From contig CAKRRD010000031.1 in the NCBI GenBank assembly GCA_934394815.1, forward strand, positions 1 through 37,552: a stretch of 37,552 bases of DNA, written 5' to 3'. Shown here piece after piece: positions 16,706-24,680 of this stretch (the stretch's first letter is position 1; the number at the start of each line of letters is the position of its first letter). This DNA comes from an uncultured Acetatifactor sp. GTDB taxonomy: Bacteria; Bacillota; Clostridia; Lachnospirales; Lachnospiraceae. The notes under the pieces were generated by a model, which ran no database searches, was not told where the DNA came from, and saw only the letters and a list, made by a program, of their open reading frames with translations. The translations under genes and the position numbers were made by a program.

Positions 16706-18304
16706 TTAACTGAACTTGCTGTTGACGTATTCCGTGGGGGAGACCCCCTCCACCCGTTTAAATACCTTGCTGAAATAAAAGGCACTTTCGAAGCCGAGAG
16801 CTTCTGCGGCTTCGTAGACCTTCATATTTTCCTCTTCCAGCAGCCGCTTGGCTTCCGTGACCTTGCAGATGTTGATATATTCACTGAAGCCGGTATCGTT
16901 GTATTTGCTGAACAGCTGGCTTAAGTAATTCGGGCTGATGCCGAAGACAGCGGCTACTTCATTCAGTGACAGCCGTTCGCTCACATGCTCGTTGATGTAT
17001 CTGCGCACATTGGTTACGATGTGGTTCTTGTAATCCTTTCTGCGAGTCTGGAACAGCCCGCACAGCTTATCACAGAAGGATTGCAGCCACTGGATCACGT
17101 GCTCCACATTGGACTGCTTGTACAGGGAGCGGTAACCGTCCGGGTCTTCGGCGAAGAATCCGGAGACAATGGATTCTCCGTCCTGCAACAGAGAGATGGA
17201 CAGATACAGGATATTGCTGGCGGCATCCAGTGCCTGGACATAATGCCCCGGATGATCCCGAAACAGATCGCAGAGAGTCTGGATCGTATTTTGCAGAATA
17301 TCCGGATCGTATTCCTCGAAAGCCCGGGTGAGATCATTCTTGAACAGGCTGATATTAAAGGAATTCTTCGCGTTTTCCCGGGAATGATCGGTGTCAAAGG
17401 CAACGATGGAAGCATTGCTTTCCGTATTCCGGAAAATCTGCCTTGCATACTGGTAAGAATCACAGATCGTAGCGGGAGTCTGGACTGGGATACCGATACC
17501 GCAGCGCAGGGTGACGTTGTAATAATTCTGCAGGGTAGTGCTGATGCTTTGCAGAATGTCGGTGAGGCTTTCCGCGTAATCTTCGGTATCCGCCGCCTCC
17601 GCAAAACAGAAGATCAGTGCAAAATGCCGCAGATCCAGTGACAGGGCATAGAGAGGCAGATATTTTCCGCCCAGTTCCCGGATCATCTGCAGAGAACTGG
17701 TAAACAGAGGCATCTGCTTCTCCGCGGACAGCTGGTCCGCCTGCGGGCTTAGAATCTCGCCGTAGCAGCAGATGTAAGCACCGTAGTCAAAATGCAGATT
17801 CAGATCTCTGCTCTGTAGCCGGAACTGTTCCTCGGATTCAAACAGATCGTGCAGAAGACTGATGAGGAATTTGTCGTAAAAAGGGTGGATATTTACGGCA
17901 GCCATCTGCTTTTTCTGGGACTGGGAGATCTGGGAAAGTACCCGGTCAATGGCATTTTTCAATATCTCCGGGGTCAGTTCCAGTTTGACCAGATAATCGG
18001 AGACCTGATAAGACAGAGCGTCCCGTGCCATCTGGAAATCCTCATAGCTGGTGAGGATGATAAAATAGGGGCAGTTCTCCCCGTAATGTTCCCGGCATAC
18101 TTTGGCCAGTTCCAGACCGCTCATGACCGGCATTTTGATATCCGTGATCACGATGTCCGGAGACTTCTCTTCGATGAGCTTCCATGCGGCCTGACCGTTC
18201 ATGGCGGTGCCGCAGATCTCAATATTCATTTCATTCCAGTTCAGCATGGAACGGATTCCTGCCTGAACCAGAGGTTCATCATCTACGATTAACAACTGAT
18301 ACAT
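16706..18304 (-). CDS. Response regulator with AraC-type DNA-binding domain (YesN-like)
   Basis: This 532-residue protein has an N-terminal receiver domain (1-120) with acidic pair Asp8-Asp9, phospho-acceptor Asp55 (VITDIKMP) and Lys107. A long central region (about 130-410) follows, then an AraC helix-turn-helix pair at about 430-532, including LSLNEVAAVFGISPNYLSQLFSK split over two helices and the closing FYFSKVFKRVEGVSPTEY. YesN proteins switch on neighbouring sugar transporter and hydrolase genes. The likely target is the divergent operon beginning at 20423, and perhaps its own operon. AGGGAG 5 nt upstream sets the ATG at 18304. The gap to the kinase gene is 37 nt. Confidence 0.92.
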   Translation of the reverse strand: MYQLLIVDDEPLVQAGIRSMLNWNEMNIEICGTAMNGQAAWKLIEEKSPDIVITDIKMPVMSGLELAKVCREHYGENCPYFIILTSYEDFQMARDALSYQVSDYLVKLELTPEILKNAIDRVLSQISQSQKKQMAAVNIHPFYDKFLISLLHDLFESEEQFRLQSRDLNLHFDYGAYICCYGEILSPQADQLSAEKQMPLFTSSLQMIRELGGKYLPLYALSLDLRHFALIFCFAEAADTEDYAESLTDILQSISTTLQNYYNVTLRCGIGIPVQTPATICDSYQYARQIFRNTESNASIVAFDTDHSRENAKNSFNISLFKNDLTRAFEEYDPDILQNTIQTLCDLFRDHPGHYVQALDAASNILYLSISLLQDGESIVSGFFAEDPDGYRSLYKQSNVEHVIQWLQSFCDKLCGLFQTRRKDYKNHIVTNVRRYINEHVSERLSLNEVAAVFGISPNYLSQLFSKYNDTGFSEYINICKVTEAKRLLEEENMKVYEAAEALGFESAFYFSKVFKRVEGVSPTEYVNSKFS

Positions 18305-18341
18305 GATAACTCCCTGCTTCCTTATTCCTTATATCTATATA

Positions 18342-20159
18342 TCATATCTGCTTTTGATCCAGAGGGCGATTGGGGATATGTATGGACATGGTGGTGTATT
18401 CGCCTTCTTTGCTTTCTATGGTAATGCCGTATTCTGTACCGAACTGATATTGCAGACGCTTATGTACATTGCTGACACCGATCTCCCGGAAGAAATCTGC
18501 CGAACTGTCGTTGTTGGAACTTAAGACCTGTGCGGCCTTCTCCGCGGTCATGCCCACACCGTCATCCGTCACATTGATGCGGATGTTTTCTGTGCTGTCC
18601 GGTGATTCATAACCTACGTGGATCTGAATGTGTCCGGCACAGCCCTTGGGTTCGATACCGTGGAAGATCGCATTTTCTACCAGCGGCTGCAGTGTAAACT
18701 TGATGATCTGGCTGTTGTATAAGCTCTCGTCGTCCACTTGAATATCCATGGTGATGGTGCCGCCGTAGCGGTAGCTCTGAATAGTGAAATAATTCTCCAA
18801 CAGAGACAATTCCTCCCGGATATCGATCAGCAGACTGGTACCCTTGGAGATACTTTTCAGCAGCCGGGACAGGGAAGTCGTCATCTCGGAGATGCCGTTG
18901 GCTCCCTGTATGGTGGCCATCCATTTGATGGAATTCAGCGTATTATACAGGAAGTGGGGATTGATCTGACTTTGCAGCATCTTGTATTCCAGATCCTGTT
19001 TCTGCTTTTCATCTTCCAGTCGTCGTTCCATGAGCTGACCTACATTTTCCGACAGGTCATTGATTTCACGGCCGATGTCTCCCAGCTCGTGGTCCCATTC
19101 GATAGAAGGATCTCTGGAGAAATCACCCGCGGAAATCCGCCCCATGCGGGATTGCAGATGGGACACGGGGACGGTGATCATATGGTTCATCAGGAGCATC
19201 AGCACAATACCGATCGACAAGATACCTACCAGAATGGCCACCAGAATCCCGATGAAGAGAACGGCCTGATTCGTGCGTTCTGCGTGGGAAATGCTCTGAC
19301 TTAAGTAGCAGTCCAGCATATCCAGAGAGACGGTCACCAGAATCTGCTCTCCCTTGGTGTTGCTGTGGATCCGGGAGATCCGGGTGTCACCGGTGAGAGA
19401 ATAACCGGTCATGTCTTCCTTCAGACTGTAGTCCGGCGTAAACTCCCGCAAGATATTGTTTTCATAAATATATGTATGATCTGCAATCGTCAGATAGAGA
19501 TAACTGTCTTCCGGACAGCTGTAATCCTTTAACGGAGTCGTAAACAGGTCGGCGGATACTTCCATAAATAAGTAGCCGGCCTGTTTATTATTGTACTGAT
19601 AAGTAATGGGGCGGATGATGGGTAATACCTTTCGACCGGCCCGGTGAAAAGGATCTGAAATGATACCGGGTGAGAAGTCATAATCATCCGCGGACAGCAA
19701 CTCTTCATAATAAGGAAGAAGCGGAATCTGTTCCGCCAGATCTGCCGTGGAAGAATACGTCGTGGCTACCACCTGCAGATAATGCTCCTGCGAGACAACA
19801 GCGATTCGGGGCATGTAATTATAGGCACCGTTACGGTTGCATTCTTCACTGAAAGAATCATAGGTAGATACCGAAAGAACGGATCCGGGATTCGGATTGT
19901 GCTCTATGTATTTGGCAATGCCGGAATCGGTCTGGCAATAGCGGACCAGCCGATAGACATCATTAATACTGGAGTCCATGGATTCCGACAACAGCTGCAG
20001 GCTGGTTTCGGTGGACTGGATCAGAGTGTTCTGTAAATAATGTTGGAAAATATAGTAGCTGAACAGACTGATCAACAGACACATTCCCAGAATCGCGCTC
20101 AGAGTGAAAAGCAATATGCGGTTTCGTATGCTTTTTGAGTGATAAACGGTCTTTTTCAT
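18342..20159 (-). CDS. Sensor histidine kinase (YesM-like)
   Basis: This 605-residue membrane kinase has one helix at about 15-38, an extracellular sensor domain at about 39-295, and a second helix at about 297-327. HAMP follows at about 325-380, then the His_kinase domain with His402 in LQSQINPHFLYNTLN, and the ATPase domain with N box PLVENAIFHG (492-501) and DDGVGM (532-537). It should detect an outside sugar signal or the binding protein, and phosphorylate the YesN-like regulator downstream. No Shine-Dalgarno precedes the ATG, and TATACT lies only 6 nt before it, so a leaderless transcript is possible. A cre-like site lies about 90 bp upstream. Confidence 0.92.
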   Translation of the reverse strand: MKKTVYHSKSIRNRILLFTLSAILGMCLLISLFSYYIFQHYLQNTLIQSTETSLQLLSESMDSSINDVYRLVRYCQTDSGIAKYIEHNPNPGSVLSVSTYDSFSEECNRNGAYNYMPRIAVVSQEHYLQVVATTYSSTADLAEQIPLLPYYEELLSADDYDFSPGIISDPFHRAGRKVLPIIRPITYQYNNKQAGYLFMEVSADLFTTPLKDYSCPEDSYLYLTIADHTYIYENNILREFTPDYSLKEDMTGYSLTGDTRISRIHSNTKGEQILVTVSLDMLDCYLSQSISHAERTNQAVLFIGILVAILVGILSIGIVLMLLMNHMITVPVSHLQSRMGRISAGDFSRDPSIEWDHELGDIGREINDLSENVGQLMERRLEDEKQKQDLEYKMLQSQINPHFLYNTLNSIKWMATIQGANGISEMTTSLSRLLKSISKGTSLLIDIREELSLLENYFTIQSYRYGGTITMDIQVDDESLYNSQIIKFTLQPLVENAIFHGIEPKGCAGHIQIHVGYESPDSTENIRINVTDDGVGMTAEKAAQVLSSNNDSSADFFREIGVSNVHKRLQYQFGTEYGITIESKEGEYTTMSIHIPNRPLDQKQI

Positions 20160-20249
20160 GCATTCAGTATAACATAACGGAAGAAAAAAGGTAGTTGGAA
20201 AAACAAGATGCTAAAAAAAGTGCATATTAAAATAAAAAAATACATTTTC

Positions 20250-20263
20250 AGTAAGCGCTTTCA
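20250..20263. promoter_or_regulatory. CcpA cre-like site
   Basis: AGTAAGCGCTTTCA matches the Firmicute cre consensus TGWAARCGYTWNCA at all but the first position. It sits between the divergent yesM and binding-protein operons, consistent with carbon catabolite repression of one or both. Confidence 0.55.
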
Positions 20264-20317
20264 GAAAAAATGTAAACAAATTATAAAAAATTGTGAATAC
20301 TATTATAAATTTTTCCA

Positions 20318-20346
20318 TGTCATGTTCCGGCCTTTTTCGTTATACT
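20318..20346 (+). promoter_or_regulatory. Probable promoter of the second transporter operon
   Basis: ATGTCA (20318-20323) and TATACT (20341-20346) are separated by 17 bp. The weak -35 would suit activation by the YesN-like regulator. The leader before the ATG at 20423 is about 70 nt. Confidence 0.45.
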
Positions 20347-20422
20347 TTAGTTACAGTCAGGGAACCGATAGAAAACGGATCCGGGACACGTAACGAAGTA
20401 TCAAATTAACAGGAGGGTTTAC

Positions 20423-21787
20423 ATGAAAAAGAAAGTATTAAGTTTAGTACTGACAGCAGCAATGATGACTACCATGCTTGCAGGCTGCGGCAGCTCCGAT
20501 AACGGCAGCGCAGCAGCTTCCACCGGTGAAGCACCCGCAGCGACTACCGAATCTACGGCAGCAGCTTCCACCGAGGCAGCACCCGCAGAAGAAGTTACTT
20601 TAAAGTGGGCTATCTGGGATCAGGAGACCACACAGTACTGGGGCGACATCAAAGATGCATATGAAGCATCTCACCCCGGCGTAACCATTGAGATGGTAGA
20701 CCTTGGTTCTACCGATTACATGACCGTTCTGGCAACCGAGCTTTCCGGCAGCGGATCCGATTTCGATGTAGTAACCGTCAAGGATGTACCCGGATATGCA
20801 ACTCTGGTACAGAAGGGATCTATCCTTTCCCTGGATGATTACATCTCCAAAGATGGTGTGGATTTAAGCAAATACGCAGGTGTTACCGATCAGGTAACTG
20901 TAGACGGAAGCCTGTATGAGCTGCCTTTCAGAAATGACTTCTGGGTACTGTTCTATAACAAGGATCTGTTTGATGCCAAGGGTGTTGCTTATCCTACCAA
21001 CGATATGACCTTTGAGCAGTATGATGCTCTGGCAAGAGAGATGACCGATACTACCTTTGGTTCTCAGGTATACGGTGCTCATTACCACACCTGGAGAAGT
21101 GCAGTCCAGCTGTTCGGTGTACTGGATGGCAAGCACACTATCCTGGATGGCAACTATGATTTCTTCAAGCCTTACTACGAGATGGTTCTGAATCAGGAAG
21201 CTGACGGCGTATGCAGAAAGTACACTGATCTGAAGACCGAAGGCTTACATTATTCCGCAGCATTCTCCGGTGGAGATGTAGCTATGATGAACATGGGCTC
21301 CTGGTTCATTGCAACCATGATCTCCAACCTGAAGTCCGGCGAATATGATTCCAGCCTGTGCGGTAACTGGGGTATCGTTAAGTATCCTCATGCAGAAGGT
21401 GTAGAGCCCGGTTCTACTCTGGGTACCATCACCGGCCTGGCTGTAACCGCTGCAAGTGATACTCCTGATGCATCCTGGGATTTCGTTAAGTGGGTAAGTG
21501 GTGAAGAAGGCGCAGCAGTTATGGCTTCCAGTGGTAACTTCCCTGCAATGATGACTGATGAAGTAGTAGACATGATCTCCGGTCTGGAAGGATTCCCTGC
21601 CGACGAAGCCAGCAAAGAGGCTCTGACCGTATCCAACCTGTACCTGGAAGTTCCTTACGCTCCCAACGTATCTGAGATCAACTCCGTTCTGGATTCCTAT
21701 CATGGAAGCATCATGACCGGTGAGATGAGCATTGATGACGGTATTGCAGCAATGAACAAGGCAGTAGCAGAGATTCAGGCTCAGTAA
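20423..21787 (+). CDS. Extracellular sugar-binding lipoprotein (CUT1 family)
   Basis: This 454-residue lipoprotein begins MKKK, has a hydrophobic h-region and lipobox MLAGC, so Cys22 should be lipidated. A Ser/Ala/Thr/Glu linker (about 24-55) precedes a family 1-type sugar-binding fold. It differs in size and type from the 560-residue binding protein of the first operon, so two distinct oligosaccharides are likely captured. AGGAGG lies 6 nt before the ATG. It begins the second operon, divergent from the YesM/YesN genes that probably control it. A strong hairpin after the gene suggests that its transcript exceeds that of the permeases. Confidence 0.92.
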   Translation: MKKKVLSLVLTAAMMTTMLAGCGSSDNGSAAASTGEAPAATTESTAAASTEAAPAEEVTLKWAIWDQETTQYWGDIKDAYEASHPGVTIEMVDLGSTDYMTVLATELSGSGSDFDVVTVKDVPGYATLVQKGSILSLDDYISKDGVDLSKYAGVTDQVTVDGSLYELPFRNDFWVLFYNKDLFDAKGVAYPTNDMTFEQYDALAREMTDTTFGSQVYGAHYHTWRSAVQLFGVLDGKHTILDGNYDFFKPYYEMVLNQEADGVCRKYTDLKTEGLHYSAAFSGGDVAMMNMGSWFIATMISNLKSGEYDSSLCGNWGIVKYPHAEGVEPGSTLGTITGLAVTAASDTPDASWDFVKWVSGEEGAAVMASSGNFPAMMTDEVVDMISGLEGFPADEASKEALTVSNLYLEVPYAPNVSEINSVLDSYHGSIMTGEMSIDDGIAAMNKAVAEIQAQ

Positions 21788-21839
21788 TAAAACCTTCTTT
21801 ATAAAGTATTGAATGTTTGTTGAATATTGAATAAGACAG

Positions 21840-21866
21840 AGGGGTCGTACCTACGGCCCCTTTCTT
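21840..21866 (+). terminator. Partial terminator after the binding-protein gene
   Basis: AGGGGTCGT and ACGGCCCCT form a 9-bp stem with a 4-nt loop, followed by TTCTTAT. It lies in the 129-bp gap before the permease gene and probably permits some readthrough. Confidence 0.65.
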
Positions 21867-21916
21867 ATCAAAAAGACGCAAAAGATGACACAAAAGCGTT
21901 TGAAAGGAGAATTGTT

Positions 21917-22816
21917 ATGCGGAAATTAAGCCGTCAAACCAAAAGAGATCTGGTGGCCTACTCCTTTATTGCACCTAACTTTATCGGTTTCTGCGTATTT
22001 ACTTTGATCCCCATTATTTTTGCCTTTGCCCTTGCTTTTATGAAGTGGGACGGTAGTAACCCGATCCAGTGGGCAGGCATCAGTAATTTTACAAGACTGT
22101 GGAAAGATACCTTCTTTATCGCAGCATTTAAAAACACCATTATCTATTGTATCGGCACCGTGCCTCTGACCATGATCGCATCTCTGGCGCTGGCTATCGT
22201 ATTAAATCAGAAAGTAATAGGAAGAGGCATTTTCAGAACCCTTTCCTTTTTCCCATATGTAGCTTCTCTGGTAGCAATCACCGCAGTATGGAAAATGCTG
22301 TTCCACCCCTCCAAAGGACCTGTGAACAACATCCTGCTGAATGCTTTCAATGTACCGCAGGATCAGCTTCCCCAGTGGTTCACCGGCGGACTGGTACTGT
22401 TCTCCATGATCCTGTTCAGTGTATGGAAATACATGGGTTACTACATGGTCATCTATCTGGCAGGCCTGCAGGGGATTTCTTCCGAACTGTATGAAGCGGC
22501 CAGCCTGGATGGTGCAAATACCTGGCAGAAATTCCGTTATGTGACCTGGCCGCAGTTGTCTTCCACGACTTTCTTCGTCGTAGTCATGCTGACAATCAAC
22601 TGCTTTAAGGTATACGATATCGCTATCATGCTGGCGGGCGGCGGAAGCGGTGAGCTGACAACATCCGCAACCGTTCTCGTATATTACATCTATCAGAAAG
22701 CATTTATTGACTGGGATCTGGGCTACTCCAGTTCTGTAGCAATGGTACTGTTTTTGATGGTACTGTTTGTAACGATCATCCAGTTCCGTGGTCAGGCAAA
22801 GAGGGAGAAAGCATAA
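21917..22816 (+). CDS. Sugar ABC transporter permease (MalF/UgpA type)
   Basis: This 299-residue membrane subunit has six helices and an EAA loop (ELYEAASLDGANTWQKF). AAAGGAGA 6 nt before the ATG at 21917 sets the start; the longer frame from 21827 would begin inside the terminator hairpin and is not used. The stop codon overlaps the start of the next gene by 1 nt (TAATG), so the F5/8C-like protein is translationally coupled to it. No ATPase gene is found in this operon either. Confidence 0.92.
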   Translation: MRKLSRQTKRDLVAYSFIAPNFIGFCVFTLIPIIFAFALAFMKWDGSNPIQWAGISNFTRLWKDTFFIAAFKNTIIYCIGTVPLTMIASLALAIVLNQKVIGRGIFRTLSFFPYVASLVAITAVWKMLFHPSKGPVNNILLNAFNVPQDQLPQWFTGGLVLFSMILFSVWKYMGYYMVIYLAGLQGISSELYEAASLDGANTWQKFRYVTWPQLSSTTFFVVVMLTINCFKVYDIAIMLAGGGSGELTTSATVLVYYIYQKAFIDWDLGYSSSVAMVLFLMVLFVTIIQFRGQAKREKA

Positions 22817-23607
22817 TGGCAGTCTTGGCTTTGAAGGTTCTCGATAAGGACAGCAACACCATCTGCGTCAGCAGCGGTGAGGACTTCGTGGATCTGGTCT
22901 GCACACACACCTATGAAGAGGGTGACCGGATCGTACTGGAGACCGACGAGAAAAACATACATGTACATTTACAGGTGGATGATGCACTGGGAGATGCATT
23001 CGTATACATAACCGACAACGTATCCTATTATGTTCCCTTCGGAGAAAAAAGGATCAGCATGTCTCCCAGGGTATTTTCCGGCAATAAGCATTATCTCTAT
23101 GCGGAAGTGGCAAGAGAAGATGAGATCACAGCCTACCGGAATCTGGCATTAAACCCGGCAGACCAGCATATGGATGTCCCCTGTTATCCTCATGCGACAG
23201 CCAATGTGGAGACCAGAGGCGAGAGTGTATTCGCAGCGAAAAATGCCATTGACGGTGTCCGGGCGAACCGCTCCCACGGAGAATGGCCCTACGAATCCTG
23301 GGGCATCAACATGCAGGAGGATGCAGCCATGAAGCTGGACTTCGGCAGACCGGTACTAGCAGATAAGATCGTATTGTACACCAGATCCGATTTCCCCCAT
23401 GATAACTGGTGGAAGCAGGTAACCGTAAGATTCTCCGATGGCAGTGAGCAGGAGTTCTCTCTGGAGAAGAGCAGCAGAGCACATGTACTGCCGATCCCGG
23501 AGAAAGAGATCACCTGGCTGGAGCTTTGTAACCTGATCAAAGCAGAAGATCCATCCCCCTTCCCGGCACTGAGTCAGATTGAAGTGTACGGCAGGGTAAA
23601 ACGTTAG
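22816..23607 (+). CDS. Cytoplasmic protein with F5/8C-like (galactose-binding fold) domain, function unknown
   Basis: This 263-residue protein has no signal peptide or membrane segment. Its C-terminal part (about 105-262) resembles a discoidin/F5/8 type C fold: NLALNP start, AKNAIDG (about 141), WPYESWGIN, MKLDFGRPVLADKIVLYTR, and the closing ALSQIEVYG. The N-terminal 100 residues look beta-rich and unrecognised. Such domains usually bind sugars outside the cell, so a cytoplasmic one is odd. It lies between the two permease genes, overlapping the first by 1 nt and followed by the second after 14 nt. It may bind or chaperone the incoming oligosaccharide, or act as an uncharacterised enzyme. 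The fold call is by pattern only. Confidence 0.65.
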   Translation: MAVLALKVLDKDSNTICVSSGEDFVDLVCTHTYEEGDRIVLETDEKNIHVHLQVDDALGDAFVYITDNVSYYVPFGEKRISMSPRVFSGNKHYLYAEVAREDEITAYRNLALNPADQHMDVPCYPHATANVETRGESVFAAKNAIDGVRANRSHGEWPYESWGINMQEDAAMKLDFGRPVLADKIVLYTRSDFPHDNWWKQVTVRFSDGSEQEFSLEKSSRAHVLPIPEKEITWLELCNLIKAEDPSPFPALSQIEVYGRVKR

Positions 23608-23621
23608 GAGGCGCACAGATT

Positions 23622-24461
23622 ATGAAATCAGCACATAAAAAAGCCGTTTTGGGCAAAGTGATCGTATATGCGATTCTGATTCTGATCGCAGCGGTCATGA
23701 TCATTCCTTTCCTGTGGATGCTTTCCGCATCCATTAAGAGCGACAGAGAAGTATTCCAGATGAACCCGTTCGTGTGGATTCCGGCGAATCCCAAGTGGGA
23801 CAATTACGTGAAGATCTGGACGAAGATTCCTTTTGGCAGATTTGTGGGAAATACGGTATACTTGACACTGATCGTTACGTTCTTGCAGTTACTGACCAGT
23901 AGTTTTGCAGCATATTCTTTCGCAAAGCTGGACTTCCGTCATAAGAACGGACTGTTTCTGGCATACATCGCGACCATCGCAATGCCCTGGCAGGTATACA
24001 TGGTACCCCAGTTCATCATGATGAGAAAAATGGGACTGAACGATAAGCTGTTGGCTATGATCTGTCTGCAGGCGTTCTCCGCTTTCGGTGTATTCATGAT
24101 GAAGCAGTTCTACGAAGGCATTCCCGACGATCTGTGCGAAGCTGCCAGAATCGACGGTATGAGTGAGTACCGGATCTACGCCAGCATCATGCTGCCGCTG
24201 TCGAAACCGGCACTGTCCACACTGACGATCTTCACTTTTGTGGCTACCTGGAACGACTATCTGGGACCCCTGATCTACTTGAAGAGCCAGGAGAAGAAGA
24301 CCATCCAGCTGGGATTAAAAATGTTCATCAGCCAGTATTCCTCCGATTACGGTCTGATCATGGCAGGATCGGTATTGTCACTGATCCCGGTGCTGATCGT
24401 ATTCCTGGTATTGCAGAAATACTTCGTAGAAGGTGTTGCTTCTACGGGACTGAAGGGATAA
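23622..24461 (+). CDS. Sugar ABC transporter permease (MalG type)
   Basis: This 279-residue second permease of the CUT1 importer has six helices and an EAA loop (DLCEAARIDGMSEYRIYASIMLP). Its ending, KYFVEGVASTGLKG, is typical of MalG-like subunits. Its ribosome binding site is AGGAGG, about 10 nt before the ATG. Together with the binding protein at 20423 and the permease at 21917 it makes a complete membrane complex apart from the ATPase. Confidence 0.93.
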   Translation: MKSAHKKAVLGKVIVYAILILIAAVMIIPFLWMLSASIKSDREVFQMNPFVWIPANPKWDNYVKIWTKIPFGRFVGNTVYLTLIVTFLQLLTSSFAAYSFAKLDFRHKNGLFLAYIATIAMPWQVYMVPQFIMMRKMGLNDKLLAMICLQAFSAFGVFMMKQFYEGIPDDLCEAARIDGMSEYRIYASIMLPLSKPALSTLTIFTFVATWNDYLGPLIYLKSQEKKTIQLGLKMFISQYSSDYGLIMAGSVLSLIPVLIVFLVLQKYFVEGVASTGLKG

Positions 24462-24473
24462 CAATGTATTTTT

Positions 24474-24507
24474 ACAAGCCTGTGCCGGGTAGCGGTTACA
24501 GGCTTGT
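24474..24507 (+). other. Hairpin after the permease gene
   Basis: ACAAGCCTGT and ACAGGCTTGT form a perfect 10-bp stem around a 14-nt loop. No U-run follows, so its terminator role is uncertain. It lies just left of the palindromic repeat element. Confidence 0.45.
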
Positions 24508-24521
24508 GTGATAAAGAAAGG

Positions 24522-24664
24522 GTAACTATTCAGAACCCCATTCGCAAAATCGCCTCTATGAGGCTTTACTTTTGCTCATGTGGTTACCTCGCCATATAAA
24601 ACTGTTTATCTGCCTGAATGCGAGCATTCGCAGAACACAGTTTTGCATGGCTCTGAATAGTTAC
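24522..24664. repeat. Structured intergenic repeat with 13-bp terminal inverted repeats (MITE-like)
   Basis: GTAACTATTCAGA at 24522-24534 is the exact reverse complement of TCTGAATAGTTAC at 24652-24664. The 143-bp element also holds internal inverted repeats, including AAAACTGT/ACAGTTTT and GAATGC-GA-GCATTC. It encodes no protein. The right-to-left half is closely related to 33264-33339, so it belongs to a dispersed family. It splits the 219-bp gap between the permease and GH88 genes and may affect transcript folding. Confidence 0.75.
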
Positions 24665-24680
24665 AGAAAAGGGAAAAATT

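Noticed and set aside
21827..21916. N-terminal extension of the MalF-type permease
   Set aside because: It would be translated through the terminator hairpin at 21840-21866, and AAAGGAGA supports the ATG at 21917.
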